Source: Blastobasis lacticolella
Lineage: Eukaryota > Arthropoda > Insecta > Lepidoptera > Blastobasidae
Assembly (NCBI GenBank): GCA_905147135.1
Contig: LR990050.1
Coordinates: 8,988,001-9,052,000, forward strand
DNA: 64,000 nt
Direction: 5' to 3'
Each line of letters begins with the position of its first letter. The stretch's first letter is position 1. A model generated the notes under the pieces. The model had not been told where the DNA came from. It worked only from the letters and a program-made list of their open reading frames with translations, and did not search any database. Of the stretch, positions 43,466-53,030 are shown one piece after another. The position numbers and the translations under genes are program-made.

Positions 43466-43868
43466 TAAGCGAGCGGCCACACAGAAAAGACTCAGACACG
43501 TCGCGGACAGGGCACAGACGGGACGCGGACGCGACTTAAAACATACAGAAAAGACAGGGCAAGGACGCGGCGCCGCCGCGGATCAGTCAAGAGCGTAGGC
43601 AAGACAAGGACAGCAAGCGCTGCGGGCGAGGCCCGGCTCCCACGCCCCGCCCGCACCCCCGCTCTCGCCCACGGCGTGCCCTTTGCCTCGTCTTTTCTGT
43701 ATGATTTAAGTCGTGTCTGCGACGCGTCCTCGCCCTGTCCTAGCCCTGTCTTTTCTGTATGTTTTGCGTCGCGACGTTTCTGTACATTTAGTATTAATGT
43801 ATATTGAATGGGCGCCGCGTCTGCGACGTGTCTGCGTCTTACGTCTTTTCTGTGTAGCCGCTCGCTTA
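43466..43868. mobile_element. GC-rich fold-back element with long inverted ends
   Basis: TAAGCGAGCGGCCACACAGA then AAAGAC at the left is answered by GTCTTTTCTGTGTAGCCGCT then CGCTTA at the right. Further inside, AAAACATACAGAAAAGACAG (43537) is answered by CTGTCTTTTCTGTATGTTTT (43746). The interior is unusually GC-rich for this region. There is no ORF. Confidence 0.8.
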
Positions 43869-44771
43869 CTATATTTTACTTAAGTTGTGTGTGGAAAGGA
43901 AAATAAAAATAAATATTTTGATTTGATACTGGTGACTTTATTAGCACGTGTCACACACTCTTCTTTGCCTTTCTTCTTTTTTCTCTTTTTCTTCTTTCTA
44001 TCTTTCTTCCGGTGCCTGGCGGGAGTGCCATGCCCAGCCAGTTATTTGTACCCTACATTTGTCTAGAAACAGGAAGAGAAGCGTTGTATTCTTTAATCTG
44101 TATTCCTTAACAAATAGACAAATACGGGGTCCGTGGTTACACACACTGACAGTCCTAGTCTGTACACTGCTTGCGGAACTGAATGTCCACAATGTGTTCA
44201 AAGAGGTAGTCAGTCCCCATTTGTTGGGTATCTTCCCGGTTATAAAGGTCGGTATGGATTCTCACTCCAGGGGAGCCCATCGATTTCCCCGCTTCAATAG
44301 AGGCAGTAGGCAGTAGGCAGTATTAGTGGTGTCAATAGAGATTGTGTCCGATAGTTTTAGACGCTTCATGCAGGAAGAGCCGTCTCGACTTCCTCAAGTC
44401 CTTGATTCGCAGGGAGGTCCGGTAGCTGCACCTATTTATGCTGCTTCTTCAGCAGTTCGTAGAAATAACGGCGTTATCTTTCCTTTACCTTGCGGTCGTC
44501 GCATAACAGTAGCCGTATTCACAATGGCTCGGAAATCGGATTCGGATTCGGAATCGACAAAGGACCCCGCAAAAGTTCTTAGGAAAATGTGGTTTCAGTT
44601 AATTTTGATGAAATTTTCATATGTTATAGAGAGTAGTTTCCGTGGAATCTATCGGAATTCTGAATAACAGTTTTCGAATCGATCGGCACGGATTCGCCGC
44701 TCACGAATTTCGTGTCGAATCGTTCGGAAACGGTTTCGAATAATTGTGAATACAGCTACAGAACAGGTTAC

Positions 44772-45079
44772 TGTGAGAGTCATTTACACTTTCACATCAC
44801 CCTAGTCTCCCTCTAGACTGTGTCGTTGTCCACTCTTGTTAAGCCTGCGTTCCCACTTAGATACCCCCAGTACCGTCCTACTTACTACGATAGCTACTTG
44901 AGTTCTGTCATAGAGTTGTTGTACGCGTTGGTCGTCTGTCGCTATATTAAGGTCTCTGACAGCTGGGGCAACTCGTGGGGTTCAGAAACGTTACATTAGG
45001 TCACAGGCACATGGTGCATACTTGAGTGGCGATCTTCACTAATATTGTGTCTGTCAAAATAAAAGTATAGTATAAAATA
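44772..45079 (+). mobile_element. Possible solo LTR
   Basis: A segment starting TGTGAGAGTC and ending AGTATAAAATA is flanked by GTTAC on both sides (44767-44771 and 45080-45084), as a 5-base target duplication would look. An AATAAA lies shortly before the end. No protein-coding part of an LTR element is near, and the end is not the usual CA, so this is tentative. Confidence 0.3.
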
Positions 45080-45094
45080 GTTACACAGTGTGGG

Positions 45095-45230
45095 TAGACC
45101 TCCACTAGGTAGGCCGACGACTGAAGATCGCGGGTACCAGCTGGATGCGGAAGGCACAGCCCCGCCCCGCCTTTATGGAGATCTCTGTCTCTGGCCCAGC
45201 AGTGGGCGACTTTCGGCTAAAATGACAAAA
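45095..45230 (+). pseudogene. RTE-like 3' end fragment
   Basis: The run GGTACCAGCTGGATGCGGAA, then GGCACAGCCCCGCC, TTTATGGAGATCTCTGTCTC and CCAGCAGTGGGCGACTTTCG has the block order of the terminal codons of RTE-type elements (CPAVGD-like end). It is short and broken. Confidence 0.45.
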
Positions 45231-45594
45231 TAGTTGGGGGGAGGCGTTCTATTGTCTGGTTAAGGCAATTAACAAAATTTACCAATCTTATTTGATACGG
45301 ATTCCGTGAAGGTCGGTCGGTTGATGATCTGTTTGTATTACCTACGAGTGATTTGAAGATCACCAGACCTGAAGACATAAGCGACTCTGAAAAAAGCTCA
45401 ATGCTATCTTCTTCATGTTTACTGAGATCTTACGCATCGCCAATTAAATTTACCTACTGTGGACGTGTGTTTTGCTACAAGAATACCCCGGAGTAATCAA
45501 GAGTAATAAGTGTGAATCTCGCTATATTTAACCACAGGTCAGCGTCAATGTTGTGAGGAATTTTTTAATGAAAATGGAAATGAAAACATCTGGT

Positions 45595-45715
45595 GCACAC
45601 AGCACAATTCCGTCATCGCGATTCCCGCCACGGCCTGGATGCTATTACACATTACGTAGACCATGTGTTGGTGTTCTCGTGATGGTTCGAAAGATTTTTT
45701 CTCGCTTGTAGGTTT
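45595..45715 (+). pseudogene. Second fragment of the 43240-43350 reverse-transcriptase tail
   Basis: CACAGCACAATTCCGTCATC, TACGTAGACCATGTGTTGGT and GGTTCGAAAGATTTTTTCTC parallel 43238-43352. Only this piece of the tail is present. Confidence 0.65.
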
Positions 45716-46085
45716 TTTATATCAAACCTTAGGCAAACAGGCAAGCGGACCACCTGATCAGGTTTGCTGCCTATAGACATTAGCAACACTAGGGGTATCG
45801 TAAATGCGTAGGCCACCTCAATAGCACGTTGCTCTGGCAGCAAAAGGCAAAAGGCTCCACTGCCAAAACCACGGTTCCTCAAATCCCGGGGCCATGGAAA
45901 CCTTACTCACGGGCAGGAACACAAATACTATTTAAAATAGTATTGTGTGGCTGTGGTATTCTGTAAGGTGGAGGTATTTGCCAGTCCGGCGGCTATAATT
46001 CGAATGGGATACCAAGGGGATACCCCGCTGTGTCCTACCTCATGTCTACTATTCGAATGTGGAATTATCTCCCAATGTTTCCTTT
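45715..46085 (+). repeat. Repeat family D copy
   Basis: GGCAAACAGGCAAGCGGACC, TGCCTATAGACATTAGCAAC, CACGTTGCTCTGGCAGCAAA and a final GATACCCCGCTGTGTCCTAC match 55495-55810 block for block. A third, short copy of the end is at 49175-49225, and weak starts are at 37015-37090 and 47505-47640. It is non-coding, probably the 3' or 5' untranslated part of a non-LTR family. Confidence 0.7.
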
Positions 46086-46115
46086 GGATTATAGTGTCAT
46101 AACATAGGATGCATC

Positions 46116-46157
46116 AAGAGGTGGCGACGTAGCCCACCGGCTACGTCGTCACCTCTT
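46116..46157. repeat. Near-perfect short hairpin
   Basis: Arms AAGAGGTGGCGACGTAGCC and GGCTACGTCGTCACCTCTT pair at 18 of 19 positions around a CACC loop. It sits at the 3' end of the minus-strand retrotransposon that follows. Confidence 0.8.
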
Positions 46158-46164
46158 GTTATGC

Positions 46165-47347
46165 GGATTTATTTATTTATTTCATACACATACTTATTGC
46201 TAACAGAGTTTCCAATCGCAATAGTGTTTATCTCCATCTCTACAATACCTAATCATAAATATACTCTATACATGATCTAGAATAAAATAAATAAAACATG
46301 TCAACAAAATTTAAAAAAGGAATGTCAAAATACAATAGGCACCTATTTCTAAACGGGATTTCATAACAAATACCTACATAAACATTTATTAGCACCAATA
46401 CCAATAAAAATTGTCAAATTAAAATAAATGTCAGATTTAAAATTAATAATTTGTAGAAGGTTTTGGTCAACGTTTCAAAATAATGACCCGCTATTATCTC
46501 CACGGTACCTAATCATAAATACACATTTCAAACGTTATCAATAGACTAGTGTAAAATAAAACATGTCAACAAAATTTTAAAAAGAAATGTCAACATACAA
46601 TAGGCACCCATTCTATGGGGAGTTCATAGCAAATACCCATACAAACATTTATTGGCATCAATATAATAATATAATGTCAAATTAAAATAAATGTTAGTTT
46701 AAAAATTAATAATATATAGAAGATTTTGGTGTCAAAGTTTCGAAATAACGACCCGCTACTATGTTGAAATTGCCTTCGGTACATGTAAACATGTCTAAAC
46801 TAGAGTCATAAGCAAGAATACAATTCATGTAGCGAAGGCCCCGAACTAGCGGCGCGTCCCTACCCAGGTTAGAGCGTGCTGCGGACTCTACAAACAGCTT
46901 CTGTCTGTGGGCTCGCACCACATGAGACCTGGGAACCGCAAAAGTAACCGATGATAGCATGGGTCCATCACATATAATTCCACGGACTAATCGGAACACG
47001 TAAATGACCAGTGACACATTTCGTCTAAGTTCGAGTGTGCGGTACTCTACCATTCCTAGGATAAAATTAGTAGGATACATGTAGGGGTAAAACCCATAAA
47101 TTTTCCTATATAGACATCTGAGAAAGGCTTTTAGTACTTTCTCAATCATTAAATTATGACTTACGCTCGTAGGATTCCACACCACCGCATTGGTTTCTAG
47201 TTTGCTCCTGACAAAAGCATTAAATAGTAAACACAATGTGTGTCTACCATTGAATAGTCTTGTTTGTCTTAATACAAAGCCAAGAGCCTTTCGTGCTGAG
47301 TCGATATTAGAGCTTGATATTTTTGTCATTTTTGGATAAAAAAGCAT
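46165..47347 (-). pseudogene. Non-LTR retrotransposon C-terminus with duplicated 3' end
   Basis: The minus-strand ORF 47347-46706 (213 codons) encodes a reverse-transcriptase tail of Jockey/R1-like type: SARKALGFVLRQTRLF, LLFNAFVRSKLETNAVVWNP, LELRRNVSLVIYVFRLVRG and a final GRYFETLTPKSSIYY. The catalytic half is absent. The 3' part, 46230-46490, is a second copy of 46491-46763 with a spacing of 260 bases. An A-rich end (ATAAATAAATAAA on the minus strand) closes the element at about 46165. Confidence 0.75.
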
Positions 47348-47499
47348 ATTCCAATGAATTTAGAGCAGTGCTATTTTATTTTAAAGGTTTATGTGAAAAA
47401 AGTACGTCTTTCAACATCCTAGAAATTTCAGATTCTACCATTATTTAGAGTCTAGAATCTCAAATTCAAGGGTAAGATTTTTTAAAGCTACGCTGTGAA

Positions 47500-48410
47500 C
47501 AACGAGCAGACAACCCACCTGATGGTAAGCGGTAACTTATTAAGCATTGTTGCTTGAGGGCAGAATTAGATAGGGTGGTGGTACTCACCTCATGCTTAAC
47601 AGAGTCCCACCACCTGGTAAAGATTTAGTAGTAGACTTATGAAATACACAAACAAGTCTAGCTTATATACTTTGAATTTTATTTACATCTTAAATACATG
47701 GATATCAACACTGACTCACTAACTTCCAACAAAACCTCTTGGGTACTTCTTAAGGACCTAATATGCTGAATCTTCGTATACGGGCCAGGATTTGTACATA
47801 AATAAAAGGATTAAGAAATCTGTAACTTTTAACCACTAATTCTTGTTATTTGCCCACAAATAACAAGAATATTAAGAAATATTTGACTTTTAGCCTCCAA
47901 ACCCCTAAATGGGGATGCGAGTCTGTTTAAAAAATTAAATCTAACGGCACTTCTCGAAGTGCTAGAAAGCTGAAACTTGGTATGCATTTAGGATTTGTAC
48001 ACATACAAGAATAATGAGAAATCTGAAACTTTTAACTCGAAGCGCTAGAAAGTTCAAATTTAGTACGCTTGGTAGAAAGATGAAGAGCATACATTCCATA
48101 CTTACCACAAAAACTTATGTAAGCCCACAAAAAACATTTAGGTAATGTAAAATTGATTGACCAGGTCACGTAAGCTCTTAATCGTTTCACTGAGAAAAAG
48201 TTATCAGTTCTAAATAAGAGCTAAGCTTCTAACTCTACAAACCCTACATTTCGGTCAGAAAGTATAGCTTGGACGTTTTATACATTCAAACGTAGCTCCA
48301 TCAGAGACAATGATCAACTGATGCTATCTTGGTCATCGGCCAGCGACGACATCAGCCCTAACCGTCTATCTAACATTGAATTCAGCCATAGTATGTGTCA
48401 TGCAAGGAGC
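47500..48410. repeat. Degenerate dispersed repeats
   Basis: 47505-47640 resembles the start of repeat family D (CCACCTGATGGTAAGCGG). 47775-48030 has two related copies of GGATTTGTACA...AGAAATCTG-AACTTTTAAC and a palindrome TTCTTGTTATTTG/CAAATAACAAGAA at 47851-47880. 48185-48300 (AAAAAGTTATCAG, CTAACTCTACA) is related to 51420-51535. No coding sequence. Confidence 0.45.
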
Positions 48411-48412
48411 GC

Positions 48413-48485
48413 CGGTGGTCGAGTGGTTAAGGTATCCGACTTGTAAGCGAAGAAGCTTGGCTCTCCATGAGATCCGATTCGAGTG
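48413..48485 (+). repeat. tRNA-like SINE head
   Basis: GCGCCGGTGGTCGAGTGGTT then AAGGTATCCGACTTGTAAGC has a perfect A-box region as in class II tRNAs. The B box (GATCCGATTCGAG) is degraded and no cloverleaf closes, so it is read as a decayed SINE head (compare 16471). Confidence 0.5.
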
Positions 48486-49174
48486 AAACCGTTAAAAGCT
48501 TACGAGGCCTGGCCAACCAATTTTATAGGTTGGATAAAATAAATAATCTGCCATAGTTAAACATTATAATAATTTTATTTATGGACACTCTTATTTATTT
48601 ATCGACATTCATGTTTTAATAATATTTCACTCAATACTCATATCATTGGCGAAGTGAGGTTGACTAAAAGTCTTTTGCTGGGGACCCAGAGACTGGTCAA
48701 ACAGGTGAACGGTATGTGTTTCCTGTTCACCGGGTTGCATATAAGCAAAATCTAACTACGGAGTTTCGATAGTGATCTCTGATTAGTCAAAAAGCTTCGT
48801 ACTTAGATTTTGCGTGCAAACTAATGAGAGCGCTTCAATATTCGTCTTTGAATACGACTGTGCTAACGTTTTAAATTTTTTTTTTAAATGCCTGTAAATT
48901 TTCGAAAAGTTCTTGTGACAACTACCCAGAAACCCCAGATTTGGTTGTAAAAAGTTACGTTTTCTACCAAATTAAATAGTTCGGTGGACTGCGGCGTGGC
49001 GTATGAATTAAAGAATCTGGAATTCTCACATTAACCAAATGGATTGTGAAGAAAACCAAACCTGCGTTGCAACGAATCATAAACGGAACGAAATCAACGG
49101 AAGCAATAAACTTTCATACAAATTAAATCGAAATGCAATACGGAGAGTACTTCTAGTACGGAGAATTCTTCCCC

Positions 49175-49228
49175 AGTCGGGCGGCTCCAATCGAACGGGA
49201 TACCCCGCTATGCCCTACCTCTCTTAAA
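49175..49228 (+). repeat. 3' end of repeat family D
   Basis: CCCCAGTCGGGCGGCTCCAA then CGGGATACCCCGCTATGCCC is almost identical to 55758-55808. Confidence 0.7.
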
Positions 49229-49619
49229 GTTTCAACTGGATATTAAAATATGAGTAAAACGGTAACATTTTTTTTAAATATCTCGAAAAACAATAAAGTT
49301 ATGAGAGTTCAAAGCTGCGATTTCAAGAATAATTTCGTTAGGACCGCAAATTCGTGCGTGACGTCACCAGGCCGGCAGCCCGCCCGCTACTATGGCGTCC
49401 ATACACTCGTTTTCTTTGTGACTGTATCTTTGGACCTGCAATTGCTAGACTTGAACTTTTGATAAAGTATGTGTTACTATGTCTGCTAAAAGAACAAATA
49501 ATAATAAAAAAATAAGGGGGTATACATGAAACTATGCCTAATATGCCTATGCGCATTCGTGGCATAGCTACGTTATAATACTGTAGGGAAATAGCACCGA
49601 CGCACCGTCTCTGTTTATC

Positions 49620-50490
49620 TCACAAAAACTTAATTCGCATACTGATGAACATTAAACCAACCGATAGCTGCAAACCTCACTTCATACAACGTAAAATACA
49701 CACCATCCCATGCTTATATATACTAGAAGTTAGTAAATTCGTCCGCAACCATCTTGAGTTCTATCAGAAACGGGAGGATGTACCTGTGAAATATAGCCTG
49801 CGCGACGAAAGCAAACTAATTTTACCCACCTCACGCCTCACAATCCATTCAACCAGCCCATTGATAATGTCCATAAAGATATATAACAAATTACCTGAAA
49901 AACTCCGAAATGAAACGAATAATAAAACATTCACCCAATACTTAAACGAACTACTTCAGACTAAAGGTTATTACAGTGTGAAAGAATATTTAGAAGATAA
50001 ATTAAAGTAATTTCATTGTAATATACATATAATTTTACTATTTAACATACTATTTACATGTGTATATGTATTGTATTTAAATTATTATTTACGTATGTAT
50101 ATGTATACCTACCTATTAAACTTCTCTATTTTAGATTTATAAACTTGTATACATATAATAAATAGGGCATTAGGTTAGATATTACAATATCGTAAATTAT
50201 ACTTACATAGATACTTATTATAGATAGGTATAGTTTTTGCCTGCCTTTGCAAACTTTACAATATGTAGATACCTAAAGTAAAACAACTTTTACTTATATT
50301 ATTTAATATTAAGCTTAATAAAGATTGCCTTGTTAATAGCCATAGTAGGTAGACACGACACTGTTATTAAAATTAGACAATTAACCCTAGTATTTTTAAG
50401 TTTTAATATTGTAGTGCCCGTCAGGGTCATAATTGTAAAAATTACTTTTATGAAGCAATAAACATTTGAGTATTGAGTATTGAAACGTGA
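49620..50490 (+). pseudogene. Non-LTR retrotransposon C-terminal tail and 3' UTR
   Basis: ORF 49645-50010 (121 codons) ends with the hallmark KIYNKLPEKLRNETNNKTFT then LKGYYSVKEYL-like sequence, as at the very end of many insect non-LTR reverse transcriptases (I-YNKLP, FK-L, YSV-EFL). The upstream catalytic part is missing. The 3' end finishes with the tandem GAGTATTGAGTATTGAAAC at about 50468-50488, like the short ATTGA repeats that end CR1-type elements. Confidence 0.65.
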
Positions 50491-50587
50491 TTTGAAGGCA
50501 TTTTCAGAGGTATTTAGTTTTTCTCTATCGCATAAATGGTACAACTTACAAGCGTCAATCTTTGGGAAAGTGGTAATGTACTTGTGA

Positions 50588-50644
50588 GACCGATAACCAA
50601 GGTAAAGCAATGCACGCAATGTCCGGGAACTGGATGGGTGACCG
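50588..50644 (+). pseudogene. 5S-rRNA-like segment
   Basis: GACCGATAACCAAGGTAAAG then CAA (50588-50610) and ACTGGATGGGTGACCG (50629-50644) match the box A side and the box C side of animal 5S rRNA. The gap between them is the same length as in 5S RNA (29 bases from GTAAAGCAA to TGGATGGG), while the part between them is diverged. It is therefore a 5S pseudogene or the head of a 5S-derived SINE (SINE3 type), not a working gene. The 5S sequence used for comparison is from memory. Confidence 0.5.
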
Positions 50645-50829
50645 TTTCGTACTTTGAGGCTAGTCGAACTTGAGCACTGCAACGAGCTAGGTGTGCCTTC
50701 AATATTGGATTCGATGTCCAATTTAGAATGATACCTAGCAACATTAGATTTAGAAAATTGCTTCATTTCCATGCAAAATAGAATGGAACTATGATCTGTT
50801 AGGCTTGTTTTAACCTTGGTTAAATGTGT

Positions 50830-52140
50830 ATGATTTTAATTTGGTTTTTAGGATTACATGGTCCAGACAGTTGTTTGCCCTGGTATACATCGACACTGGG
50901 GAAAAGCAACGAACACATCACTATCACACGCCCGCCCCAAATTAATTTTACATATATCTTGGGATTAAATACATAATTATGAATTGTCGATGTTTTCACA
51001 CTATATTTTACAGAGATTGTCGTATTATTTAAGTCAAGAAATTACTTAAACCTCGAAATATTTCAAATAAAAAGGCTCATGAAACAAGAATCTTTAAAAC
51101 ATATTCTGTACACCTCTACACACATTATACGAGCTATAACCAGCGACTTACAGTATACTTAAGGTAGTGGTCTAATGCACTTCACCAATATAATACAATA
51201 ACAAAACGTTTAACACAAAATATTACATTATTTTGCCAATACATAAACTGTATCGTTTGTTTACAAATTTGTGTCTGACAATCAAATTACTTGTCACGCT
51301 GACAGCATGGCATGAATTTTACTAGGATCAAGAGAATTTTATCCCTGAGGGCCACTCTTCATAAGCATGAAGGTAGCTAACTTTCCAATCTCTTTGTCGC
51401 AAACCCACTGGTTTCACTGTGAAAAAGTTATCAGATCTCATAAAAAGCCTAGCCCCTAACTCTACAGAGCCTAACTTTACGAAATTTACATTTTCGTCAA
51501 AAAGCGTATCTTGGCCGAAGAGAAATACTGGTTTACCTTAAGGAAGTGTTTTAGGGTTGATGTTATTTCTTCTGTTCGTAAATAACCTCCCATGCTCTAT
51601 TTCTCATAGTTGCCTACACTATGTATAAGTATTGTAGGTACAGAAACAGCTGATGCAAATACATATAAACAATAAGTAAGATTTTAATAATTACATGATT
51701 ACTAATTTCAACGATTTATTTGAACATTTAATTTTTTTTAAGCATTCTTTTATAGATATAAATCATTATTACATATAATAACTTCCTTAACCTTTTCGAC
51801 AAGGAATATAACTTCAAATGTTTTTAATTTACTTTATTTTTTCAAGATACTGTCAGATTTGCAGTCTACAATCAGTTTACTATTGCGACAAATCCATCTA
51901 GGTAATTCTATCAGCGACTATAACACTTGTGTATTTAATCAAATGTGTATAATTTTCACTGCCTTTCCTAATACCATTTCATTAGACGTTGTTGACTTCA
52001 GTAAATATTTCAAATAGTTACTTGCATAAGTGCATAGCTTTTTCTATCATTGCATTACAATCTGATTAAGCGCGAGAAAAAACATTTTCTCTATTTATTT
52101 CTACAGTACCATGTCACTGCGATATGAAGTCCCTCGAGGG
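50830..52140. other. Unassigned AT-rich DNA
   Basis: Nothing coding is supported. 51420-51535 is a diverged relative of 48185-48300, so part of this is old repeat. No tRNA, no clear MITE ends. Confidence 0.3.
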
Positions 52141-52194
52141 GATGTTTCCTGAGCGAAGTCGAGGTTGCAGCTGAAAGCGGACAGCGAGGGTGAC

Positions 52195-52456
52195 GCATTG
52201 CCAGTCACTTCAGTCAGTCCGTACTTCAGTAGCTCGGTGACGCTCCGCGGTGGCAGCCCGCTCGCTCGTCCAACCAGCCGATCGTTCGCGGCAGCCGGTT
52301 TCCACGAACAACTTTGTGACAGTGAACTATCTAGCCGACAACTTTTATTTTAGTTTCTATGCGATGTGATATTTTTGTTTAGTGCCATTTTCTTTTTTAT
52401 GTTTGTTGTTGCTGTTCCCCTTTTGTTTGAGAGGTCGCGGTCGTGTTGTGGCATAC
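52195..52456 (+). promoter_or_regulatory. Candidate promoter and non-coding first exon
   Basis: A locally GC-rich block contains several initiator-like TCAGT sites (CACTTCAGTCAGTCC, ACTTCAGTAGC near 52206-52235), no TATA box, and 220 bases later a strong donor GCATAC/GTGAGT at 52456/52457. This is the layout of an insect TATA-less promoter with a 5' UTR exon whose next exon may be outside the window. A following AG at about 52572 precedes a short ATG frame of 16 codons. Prediction only. Confidence 0.35.
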
Positions 52457-52572
52457 GTGAGTACATGTTTTTTATTGTTTTCGAAGAACAATTTGTTCGG
52501 AAATGTTTATGTCTAAGGCAGGTGTGAAACATTCGAATTTCAATCTTATTGTAATTTAATCTTTTATTTTAG

Positions 52573-53030
52573 TATGAGTCTCGGAGAGATCATCCGGTTG
52601 CGCAAACATTGGGAACATTGTTAAAATATTTAGGTCGCGTGGAAAGCGTTTTACAGGATGAGTTCAGACCGGAGAGCATTCTTTTTAAGCTCAGACCGTT
52701 GTTAATGCATACAAGGATAATTAATTTTAGTTTAGTTCCGGCCACTGTTCTTGTAAAAAATATTTATAGCTAAAGAAAATATTTTAAGTAAGCTTCAGCT
52801 ACATACCTTAAAGCACAGTTCAAAGAAAACCTAAGTAGTAAAGTGCCCTACTTTACTACTTATAAGTATCATTGTAAATTATGTGATTATTTATTATTTA
52901 TCGTATGGCTTTTGAGTACCTACTGCTACTTAAATATTTTAATGATTTTTTGTATGTTTGTTTGTAGCTAATGGTTAAATGTATACTAATTTATTGAAGC
53001 AATAAATATTGAATATTGAAACTCAAAAAC
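52573..53030 (+). other. Unassigned sequence ending in an ATTGA-type tail
   Basis: The stretch ends GCAATAAATATTGAATATTG then AAAC near 53000-53022, like the retrotransposon end at 50457-50488. It may be the 3' UTR of a CR1-like element or the last exon of a non-coding transcript starting at 52195. Confidence 0.3.

Noticed and set aside
43948..44667. Two plus-strand ORFs of 122 and 113 codons after the CR1-like tail
   Set aside because: No recognisable domains; the region shows GATTCGGA-type degenerate repeats and looks non-coding.
50299..50772. Minus-strand ORF of 157 codons
   Set aside because: It spans a retrotransposon tail end and the 5S-like segment; no coherent protein domain.
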